Source: Vanessa cardui
Taxonomy: Eukaryota; Arthropoda; Insecta; Lepidoptera; Nymphalidae
Reading direction: 5' to 3'
DNA length: 64,000 nt
Assembly (NCBI RefSeq): GCF_905220365.1
Contig: NC_061147.1
Span: forward strand, 744,001 to 808,000
Made by a program: the position numbers and the translations under genes. Shown here piece by piece: positions 32,313 to 45,116 of the stretch; the first letter of the stretch is position 1, and each line of letters starts with the position of its first letter. The notes under the pieces were generated by a model. The model was given only the letters and a program-made list of their open reading frames with translations. It had not been told where the DNA came from and did not search any database.

Positions 32313-32804
32313 ATTTATGAAAATAGTCCATTGAAATATTTAGGGCTAAGTTTTTCCAAAAAGCACAATTGAATGTCATAGATTGTTATAAATAAAAATC
32401 GAAGTATGGTAATGCTAACACTATTCCAAAGTGTTATGTATTGTGTGGGGTCAAAAACTTCAATAAATATCAACACACTGCAATAACAATCATAATCCTT
32501 ACACTTATCGCAAAGAATTTTTTTACATCGCACAAATCGTTAGGCACATGACCGGCTTATCATATAAAGTGTTATGATATAAGTCAGCGTGATAGTGTTC
32601 CTGATAAGATAAGATTCAGATAATCCGTTGAAAGTCAATGTCGTGTGCCTTGAAGATCATTCACTTCCTAGTGTTTGAAAATAATACTTTATAATGATGG
32701 ATAGTTTTGTCCAAAATTGTTGTGACATTTTTCTGTGATAGGCAGGTGAATTGGCAAATCGGCCAACGTCCATAAACATTGGTGCTGCAAAATTATCCTT
32801 TTCC

Positions 32805-32998
32805 CATATCACACCAATGTGCCAACATCCTTAAGAGTTAAGGTGTTAGGTCTCTTGCCTGCTGTTACAATGGCTCACCGCCCTTCAAAGCAGAACAAAA
32901 CAATACTAAACATGGCTGTTTTGCTGTAGAATATCTGATGAGTAACTGGTACCTACCCCACATCAATAGGCTTGTACAAATTCCTACAACAAGCACAT
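32805..32998 (-). repeat. repeat B, decayed
   Basis: CACCAATGTGCCAACATCCT, GGTGTTAGGTCTCTTGCCTG and CTGATGAGTAACTGGTACCT in family order. Confidence 0.6.
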
Positions 32999-32999
32999 G

Positions 33000-34701
33000 G
33001 TTCAAACCTTATCTGATATATCCTTAGTTTTCACAGCAACTTCAGATATATTTTTTATAAAACATCATGAATCGTCATTATGTAAGATTATACAAAGCTT
33101 CCTGTTCTGCGCGATTTTATCTTTTAACTATTATATCTTTACTAAATATAAATGCGAATGTAACCCGTAATGTTTATTTGAACAATTTAGGTATGAATCA
33201 AGTTCGAACTCTATGGAAGAACACTTAATACCCGAAAACTAAGAGAACCCGCGGAAAATATTGTATTAGGTCCTCATATCAACTCGTATGAACAAATTAG
33301 TCAACTTTTTATAAAATTTAGTCAAATGCTTTAACGTTAGTTAGGCCAATAATTAAGAAAGTAAAATGCGAGCAGTAATATACAATAAATAAAAACAGTG
33401 ACGTGTACTTACATTATGTATTTATATAATATTTTATTTAACCAAGGTACATAATAAGTATGGATATATGCGTCTTATTTTGTCCAGAACTATTTACTAA
33501 CTATGGATTTTTTTAATCAAATGAACAATGACTGATTGATTTGAAGCAGAAGACTTGGGTTTTTAATTGATTAATCCTTGGTTTAAATTATCAAATGTTA
33601 TCGTCATGATTCTAAATTAGGTCGGAATAATTTTAGCCTCAAAGAAGATAAAGTTATATGAAAATAACTATAAGGGAATCTACAACAACTATTATATGTA
33701 TGTACATATATATTTGAACCTACTTAGTTATACTACAAGTACACTAAACGTTGGAGAGTGCTTAGTAAAAAAAAACTACAGAAAACTAAATTAAGTAATA
33801 ATTTTGTCTCATTTAAAAATAGAACTCGGAAATAATACAATTATTTTAAACGGACAGAACAGTTAAAAAAAATCCTCAAAACTATAAATTATCAACATTT
33901 TCATTTAAGTTACACATAATTTTATTTTTCTCGAAATTTTGTATTTTCCTGTTCCAATTCCAATAATAACTATTAAATATGCATAAATGCGTATGAAAAA
34001 TAAAACGTATGTATATGTAGATTATTCATTTATGCCAACCGTACGAAACAAATTATTATAATGCATTTCGTTGCTTTTAGCTCTGCTGCGTCGTATTAAG
34101 TGAAAAATATTCTGTATTTAAATGGTTATTTAACGTACTTTAAAATAGGTACTCCACTCAGCCAATAATATAATCAGAGCCAATATCTTTTTTCTTTTTT
34201 TTATATGGCGGCCGATTTACGTCAACCGTACTTGCTCTCGTTTGCATTTAACGGACGAACGGTTAGAAAAAAAAGTATACAAAGACTGAAATTTTAATAT
34301 AGAAGTGTACTTACAAAAATATATGTATATAAGCAAACAAATTATAAATATATAGGTATGTATTTATAAGAATAGGGAAAGTAAATATACATTTATAGCA
34401 AAGACTTGACTTGCATAAGAATAATTTATATTGAAGACTTAATATTCAATATTTAATTAAATAAACATTACATTGTATTGTAATTATTTTATTTCATTAA
34501 CTCGCATAACCTGATTTAACATCTGCATAACAAGCACTAATCAATAATATAACTAATTAGCATTCATTATATTTATTCATTCAATATTATATCTGTAGTA
34601 AATTTGCGAGAAATATAATTAAGATGTTCAACATCCTGTCAATTTTGAGATCTAAGAAATGGTATCTATTGTTTATGTATGTATACACGCTGACATTTGG
34701 T
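33000..34701. other. 1.7 kb AT-rich DNA, no gene seen
   Basis: Many short A and T runs. A fragment at 34196-34265 (TATGGCGGCCGATTTACGTC) may be an old repeat. Nothing else recognised. Confidence 0.3.
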
Positions 34702-35040
34702 ATAGTACGACACAACTTAGATGTAGCATCGGCAAAATTCGTAAAACCGATCACATCCGAATTAAGTACGCTATCCCAAATTATCAATATTTTTTTCTTA
34801 TGTGAATATGATCTTTACTCACACGTAATAATATGTAATATCATATAACCTAATATATTCGTCAATTTGAATCGTGGATTTACATGCACTTGCCTTCTCG
34901 GGTTGAACTGACGCGAGAATCTATAGCGACGAATAGCGTTGAATGGCGCGATACGGAGCTATTTCTATTGGTTATGTGAATCGGCAGGAATCGGTTTTTT
35001 TTGAATTTGCCAATGCTACATATAAGTTGTATCGTACTAT
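34702..35040 (+). mobile_element. MITE-J, copy 2, complete
   Basis: Terminal inverted repeats of about 45-50 bp: left ATAGTACGACACAACTTAGA..., right ...CTACATATAAGTTGTATCGTACTAT. 339 bp, no transposase ORF. Short frames over it are not genes. Confidence 0.85.
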
Positions 35041-35283
35041 CAATAATATTAGTAGTAGTATTAGTGTGATGGTTATTGGTAGAATCTCTTATTAATGTAT
35101 GATATCCACTCAGATGAGCGAACAAAAAGATCTGTCGCAAAAAATATTTAGGTTGTAACATTCCTTAGTGAAGACTATAATTACGGCGTTCGTTTTTTAC
35201 ATGTTTTTTTTTTTCAAAAGACCCGCTAAGATCATTAGTTATTCTTTTCCTACACTCAAATATAGTAATAATTTATGAGTATA

Positions 35284-35580
35284 CTAGCTGTTTCCCACTG
35301 CTATGCCTGCGTAAAAGTTAAATATAATTACAGATTAACATAAAATATTATTTTAATTTAAGACCTCTGTGTACACCACAAAGCTGTTTATTTCACCCCT
35401 TTAGGACTGGAACATCCTTAAACGCTGAAATACGTATCAACTTATTTTTAATCAGCGTTTCAAATATAAAGTTTCATGTTTCTAACATAAAAAACTTCTA
35501 TACAAACTTTCAACCCTTATTTCACCCCCTCGAGGGTATACTAAATTCCCCAAATTTCAGGGCCCTAACTGATTGATAAA
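35284..35580 (-). mobile_element. Helitron-F, non-autonomous, decayed
   Basis: On the + strand begins A then CTAGCTGTTTCCCACTGCTA, followed by TTTCACCCCTTTAGGACTGG, TTATTTCACCCCCTCGAGGG and TTCAGGGCCCTAACTGATTG. The TC end was not located; the right limit is approximate. Confidence 0.5.
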
Positions 35581-36498
35581 ATACAAATAAATTTACGTAT
35601 GTGGGCTTAAAATCAACTAACACTAATTTTATTTTATCATCTACATCATCTGTTATAATGTTACGCCTCATTATTTAGCATAAGATTTAAATTTACTAAT
35701 TGAATTTATTGATTTTATAAATGATTAAATCGGATAATCGAAACTCAAATGATTTATAGAACGCGTAATTTATCATAGATTAAATATCATATATGACAAT
35801 AATTATATATTATCTATGGCACAAACATTTTCCTATGAAGTGTAGGGGTAAGTACCGTATGTATAAAATCTACATTAATATAAGGTACAAATTTTCCTGC
35901 ATTCTTAGAATTAATTCAGCTAGTCGAGGTTTTCCCGTAGCAAAAAAAATTATCTCTAAAAAAATATTCATACAATGCAATGGTTAAGCTTAAGAGCGCG
36001 TAGATATGACAGGCATTACAATGTGGGCAAATAAATATCACGGGAATTTGTAATAAATTAAAAAAAAAATTGTTTTTGTATTTGTTGTCTTTACTCTTTT
36101 GTTTGTTTCGTGGTCTCACTCGCACAATACTATTGCCCGCTAATAATTTAACATGGTGGGTAACCACTGTATGTACATCCTACAGTTCACAAATAACTAC
36201 TCCATACTCCATTAACACTGATCAGATTTGCGCAAAATTAATGATAAATAGTCTTTGGGATATTAAACGGTATATTAGGTCTGGTTCATCAGTAGGACTA
36301 GTCTGACGAGGCTGCCGATGTCCGCCCATGCTATTTTGATACTTTATTAATATGTTTCGGCAATAGAGTGTCATGGCACCACAATCAATAGGTATTTGCA
36401 CTGTAAGTCTTATTAGTCTTACCCTGATTCGCCTTCTGATCGCCATTACGACACTGTTCTTGGGAACTAAGACTGTCTCTTGTACTTAACACTAGCTT
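35581..36498. other. intergenic DNA, no gene seen
   Basis: AT-rich to 36100; 36260-36450 is less AT-rich with short overlapping frames on both strands and no family match. Confidence 0.3.
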
Positions 36499-36774
36499 CA
36501 ACAACAACAGCCTTTAAAGTCCCACTGCTGGGCTAAAAGCCTCCTCTCCCTTTGAGGAGAAGGTTTGGAACATATTCCAATGCGGGTTGGTGGAATACAC
36601 ATGTGGCAGAATTTCTATGAAATTTGTCACATGCAGGTTTCCTCACGATGTTTTCCTTCACCGCCGAGTACGAGATGAATTATAAAGACAAATTAAGTAC
36701 ATGAATCAGCGGTGCTTGCCTGGGTTTGAACCCGCAATCATCGGTTAAGAACCACTGGGCCATCTCGACTCTTC
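36499..36774 (-). repeat. SINE-A, near full length
   Basis: CAACAACAACAGCCTTTAAA to ACTGGGCCATCTCGACTCTT. CTAGCTT lies on both sides (36492-36498 and 36775-36781), a likely target duplication. Confidence 0.85.
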
Positions 36775-37697
36775 GCTAGCTTAATCAACCTTAAAAGTGT
36801 AATACCGTAGTCCATGCAACCTAGACGAGCTTGCTCCCAATATATAATACCATGTCATATTATATGTGATACCATATAAAGAGAGTACAAAGTAAGATCG
36901 AGTGATTCAACATCGTATAGAATATCCAGCATTGGACTCAATTAATTGTTCTATTTTAAGATCTGAGTACACGCAAAATGTCTAAAAATAGACCGCTACT
37001 ATAGCTTTCTTGATTCATGAAACATGACACTAAAATCGTAAGAATAATTGTAAGGATTAGAACCATAATGGTATAAGTCACAAAGTATTAATATATAGAT
37101 TTGGCACTTATTCCATTTAAGATATGTAGCCTTTGTCATGTTTTTCCTCTGAAATGGTCCTGTTTTAAAAGATTTGTATATAAGGAATTGTTCATTTTCG
37201 ATCAATTCTGCGGAAAATGCTAAAAACTTGAAATGTAGGTACTTGTAATATCGTTTGCAAGCACGACTTAGAGAACATGGTTAAATTTTACGAAACCCTT
37301 AAAATTAAAATTCATTATATATTTTTGTTCGGAATTCTCAAAAACTGATTTAGTCTTTGTATTTCAACAATGTTTGATTTAATTTAGGGTGTAGCGATGA
37401 CGCCGACATAAAGGGTGCCTATTAAGGCCCTGGAAATTTCTTTGTTATCATTGATAGTCTTATCTTTTCCAACGAGTTTTTACGGTGGTACTAATGTTGA
37501 TTTAATTAAGTCTTATAATTTATCTCGCAAAATATTTTTACACTACAAATATCTTTAGATATCGTCATTAAGATTAGTTCACAGATCAAACAAGAGTTTT
37601 TACGTTCCTTTGTGCTGTTAGGTATAAGTACCTGATTTCCCAAAATACTTTCATAAAGTTCTATGTATATTGAATAAATAAATAAATATTATTAATA

Positions 37698-37795
37698 TTG
37701 TACAACGTCACTTACTCTGATAGTGAAGTAGCTAAAGCACTTGTGTTTTGGAAAATCACAAGTAACGACGGTAGAACAAACAGATCTAAGAACTA
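37698..37795 (-). repeat. SINE-C tail fragment
   Basis: GTCACTTACTCTGATAGTGA, AAGCACTTGTGTTTTGGAAA and AAGTAACGACGGTAGAACAA follow the family order. Confidence 0.65.
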
Positions 37796-38499
37796 CAATA
37801 AAATTCTACAACTTTTCCAACAATTTTAAATTACTGAATTTTCAAAATTATTCCAAATTCGACAAATATTTGGCAACAAATTATGCATGCGACCTATTAC
37901 AAACATACCGCCTTATCTTCTTTATTCTTCTTACGAATTATATTGATACAAGCAGTAAATATGAAAGTATTTTCGCAAACCGGGTTATTCAGACATCCTT
38001 GGCACATGAAGTGGAATACGAGTCCATTTAATTAAGAAGCACTAAGTCAAATTTCACTATCGGTCCTTATCTCAAGTGTTTGCGCCACGGTAGCTTATCA
38101 CGGAGTGTTTTATACTCTGATTATTAAACGTACAACCGATATACGTGCGTCGACATACTATATTTTTTTGAAACATTTTTGAATATATAAATTTATAAAG
38201 TTTATTGAAGTATCATCTTTCGAGGATGTTTGAATTGTCAGTTTAATTTATAAAGATTCGATGATTCTTCTCAGTAAAGCTGTCAAAAATTTCAGTACAT
38301 GGGTACTGAATAGGGGGAACTGAGTTAGGGGGGCAGGCTCTCCCGAGTACCGATTGCTCAGTGTTTTATATTTATAATGAATAGTGCATTATTATGACGA
38401 CAATACTGAAATTTACTTTCTTTATTCAAATTTAAATACATTTTAAGCATAAAACTATTCAATTGACTTATATTGTATAATAAATAAATCGTACTACTC
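37796..38499. other. AT-rich DNA with a G-rich spot
   Basis: 38305-38335 holds GGGGG, GGGGGG and single GGs close together. No gene recognised; the 96-codon frame at 37741-38031 begins inside a SINE-C tail and has no family resemblance. Confidence 0.3.
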
Positions 38500-38695
38500 A
38501 TTAAAAGAGTATACTTTTTGGAAAGAAACGCCTGGAGTTAGGCTCGGGCTCCATGATAGGACACTAATTACTGTAAACAACAGATTTTCTTGCCGTTTCT
38601 TCTCGCTAGAAACTGCTTTCCGAAACGGTGATAGTATACGTTGTAGTCGTTGTAAAGATTACTTGAATACAATTTATTTGATTTGATTTGACTGA
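38500..38695 (+). repeat. repeat M-type retroelement tail
   Basis: TCTCGCTAGAAACTGCTTTC then CGAAACGGTGATAGTATACG, and a tail AATTTATTTGATTTGATTTG. The wording resembles 3' ends of lepidopteran retroposons with TTTGA repeats. Confidence 0.45.
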
Positions 38696-39141
38696 TAGCT
38701 GAATTTCTTTTCAAAATCATTTTTATCAAATAAAAATGATTATGAAAATAAATAAAATTTTAACAAAAAGAAAAACCAACTTCAAACAAAACACTATTTT
38801 AAAACAAATGAATATGCACGAAAAAGTAATAAAAATAATTGCGTATTCAACATATTTTTTAGAGTCTTCCTAAGTTAAATGAAATGAAAAATATTAGACT
38901 ACTTAAAAGTCGATTAACGATTATATCATGTAGTTATAGTTATTGGTATATTTGGAGCCGGTGTCAGCCACGGTGCCCTTGCCCCAACAATCAAAAGAAA
39001 GAAGCGATACGAGCCCCTTGATTGATCCAGTATATTATTGTGTAAAAGGTAATTTGTAAAAAACATATTTGTTAAAGTATTCTCGTATTGTTTTTTGATA
39101 GATATACTGTAGGGTTTTATTGGCTGACACCGACTAAAATT

Positions 39142-39307
39142 GTCAGCGTTCCTTTACTATATTGTCCATGTATTAGACCCAAAAACCTTTATCTCGAATC
39201 AGTGTCTATTAAGAAAACCGCATCAAAATCCGTTGCGTAATTTTAAAGATCTAAGTATACATAGGGATAGACAGCGGTAAGCGACTTTGTTTTATACTGT
39301 GTAATGA
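39142..39307 (-). mobile_element. Helitron-D, CTAG end missing
   Basis: AAACCGCATCAAAATCCGTT, AAGTATACATAGGGATAGAC and GCGACTTTGTTTTATACTGT on the + strand, finishing GTAATGA. Confidence 0.7.
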
Positions 39308-39902
39308 AGATAATTATTCATTCAAAAATATATTAGACTTACCGTTAAGCTCAATGCTTTGTAAGTAATTTGATATATTGTTGCACGACGCGGTTTTATC
39401 CGCGTTAATCGTTCCTGATTCCGTTACTTTTCTGGTCCCATGAGTAGGAACTTATTGTATAGCCATATACCTACTTTCTCAAAACTTGGGCTATAATTTT
39501 TTCAAATTCATCTTTTAATGTGTTCATACAAATCTTTGTTACCTCATATATATAAATCTTCTGTATGTATGCAACTAAACTCACGATATTTTTTTTGTGT
39601 TATTTGGGTCCCTGGTGGTTTTTATTAGACCTGGTAGATGGCGGTACAATCGGGAATTAAGGAAAATTCTTATTGCTCGTGGAAGAAGTCGGGACTGGTA
39701 GTTAGTATTACAGTTGATATTAAAAAGGTGACAAGTTAAATTAGTGTACGTATATTAAACTCGACACTAGTGACGTCAATTATGCGGTCGCTGGGGAGGA
39801 TGAATGGAGTCCGATATATGTAAAGATCGCGAGATTTTATATCTTGTGCTGCAGTAGAACTATGTGATAAGGAAAATTTGATAACGACCCATTGTCTTTG
39901 TA

Positions 39903-40073
39903 TAGTGAGAGTAAGAAAACCTTTACCAGCTTTCAAATTCATTTCCTTTATCAAGTCTGAAACTCTTAGTACCTTTTGAATCTTAACATTAAATCATTGC
40001 AACGCAATATATCATTATCAATCGGTAAAATAAAATAGATCTTAAGGTGAGAAACCTCTTCTTATCCCGACTG
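39903..40073. mobile_element. MITE-I, copy 3
   Basis: TAGTGAGAGTAAGAAAACC to CTTATCCCGACTG, flanked by TA on both sides, with about 20 bp lost internally. Confidence 0.75.
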
Positions 40074-40924
40074 TACATTAAAAAAAAATCTATAATAAGT
40101 AAACACAAGTTACTATGGATATACATAGATACTTAATGTACACTTAACTTCTATAATTAATTAACTTTTGCAATGTGTATAATGGAAAAAAAATATTTAG
40201 TGCAAACCATCCTGAACTGGGTTCACTAACATATCTGTTTAGAAATTCTAAGAGTTAAAGTTAGTTGGATCATTTGATCGCATGATGAGAGTGAAGACAT
40301 AGAAAACATTTGTAGTCGGAATGATTGTTGTCTCATATTTGCTATTCTCCCCGGAGAGTGGCGGCTGCGGCTAAGGTTCAGAGGAAATGTCACTTGTTCA
40401 AGCTTGTTTCGTACAAAAATTCATCAAATTCGTTACAGGCTCAGATCAAACGGTCGTATAAAATCAATGGACAGTCAGAAATATTTCGTATTCATAATAT
40501 AGTATAAGTATAGACGTATTATTGTTATCTGAGACAGTCTGTCAGTTGATGAAATAATTTTATATAACAAAAAAAAATTGAATCGACTTTTATTTATATT
40601 CGGTCTGTCTTGCGTAAACACTCGGACTGAATGTTCATATTACTTAGAGTGTCAAGGCTACCTGACGGAATTTCAGGTATTCAAATATTCAAGGTGAAAT
40701 TCCCTGTAATTATGTATTTGATACCAATAATGTAATTTAACGATTAATTATCTACAACAGTGTTTATGTATTACGGTCAATTTTTTTTTTCATTTACTTT
40801 TTTTAACTATTGTATTGTTTTCGTACATATCGCGTTGCTTTTTAGTCTTATATGAATATTTATAAGAGTTTTTTTGTAGGTTATAGGTAGTAGGTTTATT
40901 TATCACTATTACATCGATGGCCGA

Positions 40925-41130
40925 TCGGCAGGAGCCTGGAAAAACTAATAATGGTTGGCCACGTGGAGGGGAAGAGAGGTAGAGGAAGAGCGCAGTCCCG
41001 GTGGATAGACACGGTAAAGCCAGCCACAGGTCCTTGTGCCCAGGCTTGCCTACGAATGGCACAGAATGGGAATGGCTGGAGGAAGTTAGTACGAACTGTT
41101 CAGGAGAGACACACGCATTGGTCACGACCC
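40925..41130 (+). pseudogene. LINE ORF2 C-terminal fragment
   Basis: The frame from 40951 reads MVGHVEGKRGRGRAQSRWID, and then MAQNGNGWRKLVRT further on. A basic GKRGRGR..RWID block followed by a W-R tail is the usual C-terminus of arthropod LINE ORF2. Only about 60 codons are LINE-like; the rest of the 178-codon frame is AT-rich run-on. Confidence 0.75.
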
Positions 41131-42080
41131 TCAGTAATGAGCAAACGACTAGGAGGAAGAATACATCGAATTTACAGTAAAACTCACAATTGCATTCTGG
41201 TATTAAGCCCGACTATGTCAATGTCCATTGATTTGACAAAGTACATAGCGTATTGGATTTACAGGTTGGCAGTGCGTTGTATGAGTTACTTTCAGGTCTT
41301 CGAGTGTAAAATGACGATTCAAAAATGCCTATATAAGCCTACTTGTTTAAGAAGATGTTTTGATTTTGTTACTGTTAAGAACGATATATATATATATTTA
41401 ATCTATTCGCCTGTTATCCTACTATACTGTATATGTAGCCTATTATATTTAAAGTACATTAATAATACTTATTTCCTTAGAATTTGATATGTAGTGATAT
41501 TTCCAATACCAGACAAAAGACATGAATTCAGAATCAAACCCGCGACCTTGAGGTGACTAAGCAGTTTATATACCATATATATACTTGCTTATTAAATAAC
41601 TATTAATAAAAAAAATAACTTCACTAGGTATTTTATAAAAAAAGCGATTTCCGCAGTTTATCAGTGACATTGAAGTGTAATTAAAACTATTGTAAATATT
41701 CTTAAATTAAACGCATACTACTTTCCTTGTGACATTTTTAGTATGTTAAAGTGATCGCTTCCTAACGATAGGTAGTGTCTTATATTGTGTAAACGCGCAA
41801 ATACGATAATTGTATAAAAAAACGTGAATTAATTACTGTGACATGTGACATATTTAAAATACAATGAAAAAAAGTGACTTTCCTTTAAATAGATGACTTA
41901 AAAAATAAACAAAAGGTTTTTAAATATTAGCATTACATATGAAGTAAAATAAATGATACTATATATACAATAGAATTAAATATAACCACTCAAAACTCCG
42001 TGAAAAACCTTCGAGTTTTATGTGATAGTAGTTAATATAATACGAGTATAGTTGGATAAGGCCTGACTTTTCTTTTGAAA
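41131..42080. other. AT-rich DNA, no gene seen
   Basis: No repeat family or exon recognised. Confidence 0.3.
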
Positions 42081-42084
42081 ATAC

Positions 42085-42260
42085 CATAGCAGTAAGCCAA
42101 AGCCTCCCTATCTCATGTGGGTTTGTGAAGACACATGTGGCAGAAATTCGTGCGACACATGCAAGTTATATCACCAAGCACGGGATGAATTATAAATACA
42201 AATTAATCTTCGATTAATATTCACATGTTGTCAGTGAGTGGACCATATCGGAAGATAATA
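42085..42260 (-). repeat. SINE-A, decayed
   Basis: AGACACATGTGGCAGAAATT, CACGGGATGAATTATAAATA and CAAATTAA are retained. Confidence 0.6.
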
Positions 42261-42289
42261 TTTTTAATTTAAAAAGCTATGATGGCTTA

Positions 42290-42775
42290 ATAATAATAAT
42301 AATAATTTATTTCAAGTATCAATGACTCATAGTGTTAGTTACACATTTTTCTTAATAACTATGTTAGTGTTATAAAAATAATTTAATTATAAGTTTAATA
42401 CATATTAAATAGGCATAATGCTCCTTATCACAATTACTAGCTGTAGACAACAGGTCCAGCCGAGATCTTACAACAATTGTTGATAAATGTACAATCTAGT
42501 CTACCAGCTATCATGCGCAGGATACTGTTGGAGCTAGCACGCACCCTGCGAACCAAGGATGCACATGGCTTTCGCATGACAGCATAAAAGCAGTCCGTGC
42601 GAGCTTCTGCAAACATCCCAGACGCGCTGCAGTAGCGGGGCAACCCCATGAAAATTCTAAATGCGTTATTGTATTGGATGCGAAGAGCGTTGTAAGCTTT
42701 TTGAGTAAAATGAGCCCACAGACTACACGTGTAGAAAGAGGTGCAGTAGTGCAGTGCAACCCTGGTAAGCACCAT
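42290..42775 (-). pseudogene. LINE fragment: end of reverse-transcriptase ORF and 3' UTR
   Basis: A 112-codon minus-strand frame (42437-42775) contains ALRIQYNNAFRIFMGLPRYC and then SASGMFAEARTDCFYAVMRK. YNNAFR...LPRYCSAS..MF is a conserved stretch near the end of ORF2 in CR1/jockey-like LINEs of arthropods. No catalytic motif is present. The TAATAATAATAAT run at 42290 would be the 3' end on the minus strand. Confidence 0.8.
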
Positions 42776-42783
42776 TAAATTTT

Positions 42784-42965
42784 TTATTCATCTCGTGCTT
42801 GGTGTTGAAGAGAAACATGCCGAGTGAACTTGCATGTGTCTAATTTCAATGGAATTCTGCTACAGGGGTATCCATAAAGTCAAAATGAGGAAGTGTGTTG
42901 AAACTCCAAAGGTTTTCCTCACAACGAGACCTTAGCCCAGGAACCCTTAGCCCATTATATATAGC
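42784..42965 (+). repeat. SINE-A, decayed, head missing
   Basis: TCATCTCGTGCTTGGTGTTG, TGCATGTGTCTAATTTCAAT and ACGAGACCTTAGCCCAG. Abuts the LINE fragment. Confidence 0.7.
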
Positions 42966-43289
42966 CCAAGCTGTCATAGATAATACAAAATAAATAATTT
43001 AATATTTTAAAGAAAATCCTCCTCAAAGAATAAGATGATCATAAATTATCTAAAGTAAAATATAATCAAGGACGCGACAAATGGTCTAAGTGGACATTTC
43101 CTCTTTATGGCAGTTATATTGCTAGTGCCCGAGGGGATCTTTGCTAAAGATGGCTAGGTAAACGAAGGAGTAAATTCAGTAATAATAATATAATATTTAG
43201 ACAAGAAACAAACGTAACTAAAATAACTTCTTTGAAAGAAAATAACGAAATAATTGACTAGGTGCTGTTAAAGTTTACTTAGTATTATT

Positions 43290-43410
43290 GTGTTATAGTT
43301 TAGAGGATGAGCTACAGGCATAAGAGACATAACATCTTGGTACCCAAGTTTACCAGGTATCTATGCAATCGGGATCACTTACTATTAGGTTTCATAAGCA
43401 TCAATCAATC
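43290..43410 (+). repeat. repeat B fragment, decayed
   Basis: GAGCTACAGGCATAAGAGAC then ATAACATCTTGGTACCCAAG and GATCACTTACTATTAGG. Confidence 0.5.
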
Positions 43411-44064
43411 ATCAACCATCTACGTATAAGAAAAAAAAAACAAGAAATTTCAAAAATACGATAACCACTTAGCTTCAGTTCATGGTAAAGCCACATCGGG
43501 TCATTGAACTCCAATGCCGATTTACAGTAATATAATCAATTAACATCTACACGGTAAAGTTAAGTAAAAATCAACGAGGAAAGAGAGAGGAGGGGATAGT
43601 TAGTCGATGTTGGGGTTAATAAAACACATGAGTAACACACATATGCAATAGGATGATATTGCAATTACAAAAATTCATTGTCATCCTTATTGTGCAGACT
43701 TTAATATTAAATTACATATTATTGGAAATTTAGGAAAAAATAAAACTTTGTCGTCTGAAAATACCAAATAATACCTTATGGACTTACTAAACTGGTCTTC
43801 ATATTTGGTGATCAAGGCTCAATGTGAGGGGAGTCTCGCCTGAATAGTAAATTCGTCGTTAAAAGCAAGAGTGTCAGATCGGTGTATCTAAGATAACCTC
43901 CAGGAGACAATTGAGTGTCGAAATCTTTATGTTCAAATTGTCAAATGCCAAGTTGCCCTTTCTTAAGAAGTAAGCGTCTTACAACACGCTTCTCCACTGC
44001 GGATCATTTGATTATTATATTCTATTAGTTTTCTGTTTTCGTTTCTGTTAGTTGAAGCTATTAC
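43411..44064. other. intergenic DNA, no gene seen
   Basis: No ORF or repeat recognised; GC is slightly higher around 43790-44000. Confidence 0.3.
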
Positions 44065-44393
44065 GAGCTGAGATAGCCCAGGGGCTAGAACGCGTGCATC
44101 TTAACCGATGATTTCGGTTTCAAGCGCAGGCAAGCGCTAAACTATGTATATGTGCTAAACTATGTATATGTGCTTAATTAGTGTTTATAATTTATCTCAT
44201 GCTCGGCGGTGAAGGTAAACATCGTGAGGAAACCTGCATTTGTCCAATTCCATCGAAATTCTCTCACATGTGCATTCCACCAACCCGCATTGAAACAGAG
44301 TGGTGGAATATGTTCCAAACCCTCTCCTTATTGGAAGAGGAGGCCTTAGTCCAGCAGTGGGTAATTTACAGGCTGTTACTTTACTTTACTATA
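44065..44393 (+). repeat. SINE-A, full length, with internal tandem duplication
   Basis: GAGCTGAGATAGCCCAGGGG head to GGCTGTTACTTTACTTTACT tail. An 18-bp unit GCTAAACTATGTATATGT is repeated at 44136-44171. The 90-codon frame here is SINE sequence. Confidence 0.85.
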
Positions 44394-44499
44394 GATTTTT
44401 TAAATATTTTTGAAAAAACAGTTGTAGGTGAATTTGTCGTTTTTTATGCATAGGTACGTTGTTGATGATGTCCTATCGAATGCGATCGGTCACCCCGAG

Positions 44500-44575
44500 C
44501 ATTCAAGTGATTAGTCAATAGCGTGCCTTGAGGGAGGCCTATGTTCAGGCTGCTCATGATATGATATACGATTTA
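44500..44575 (+). repeat. LINE 3' tail fragment
   Basis: GCCTTGAGGGAGGCCTATGT then TCAGGCTGCTCATGATATGA, the same type of end as at 2160-2215. Confidence 0.4.
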
Positions 44576-45110
44576 TTACAGTAAATAACTATGTGTTTGA
44601 AAACGCACATACAATTCCAAAATCACGAAAGTCGTCGGAAAATTTTACTTGGCCCATAATTTTCAGCTTTTACATTCGTTCGAAGTTCTTGTCAGGAACA
44701 CCCAATGACTAACATTTAAGATTAACAAGACATTTGCTAATAGGCCATTTATACTTTAACATCTAACTAACATCACCATTACATATATTATCCCGCTCTT
44801 TGCTGGTTCCACTAATACCCTTGTTGAGCATCTAATTTAATAGATTTTATCTATTCAGAGGGAATTTAAGTGTTATCTGTTATACGCAAATTTAACTAAA
44901 GATCAACACGTAGCTTGCGACGTGTTTTCCGTAAATCTCGGCTTGTAAAGCATTACGGATGGTCTGCGCACGCATGCCTAACCGTTCACCGCACGCGAAG
45001 GAACAGACATAATGGGCAATTGTCTTGATCGTAAGGGGAGATGTGGTTTGTTTCCATTATATTTTAAGATACGTTTTTTATGAGACCCGATTTATTCTGC
45101 AATAATTTGG
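44576..45110. other. intergenic DNA, no gene seen
   Basis: 44900-45050 is GC-richer (CACGCATGCCTAACCGTTCA) and unassigned. Confidence 0.3.
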
Positions 45111-45116
45111 AGTTGA

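Noticed and set aside
40951..41487. 178-codon open frame, the longest in the window
   Set aside because: Only the first 60 or so codons resemble anything, and that is a LINE ORF2 tail; the remainder is AT-rich run-on sequence.
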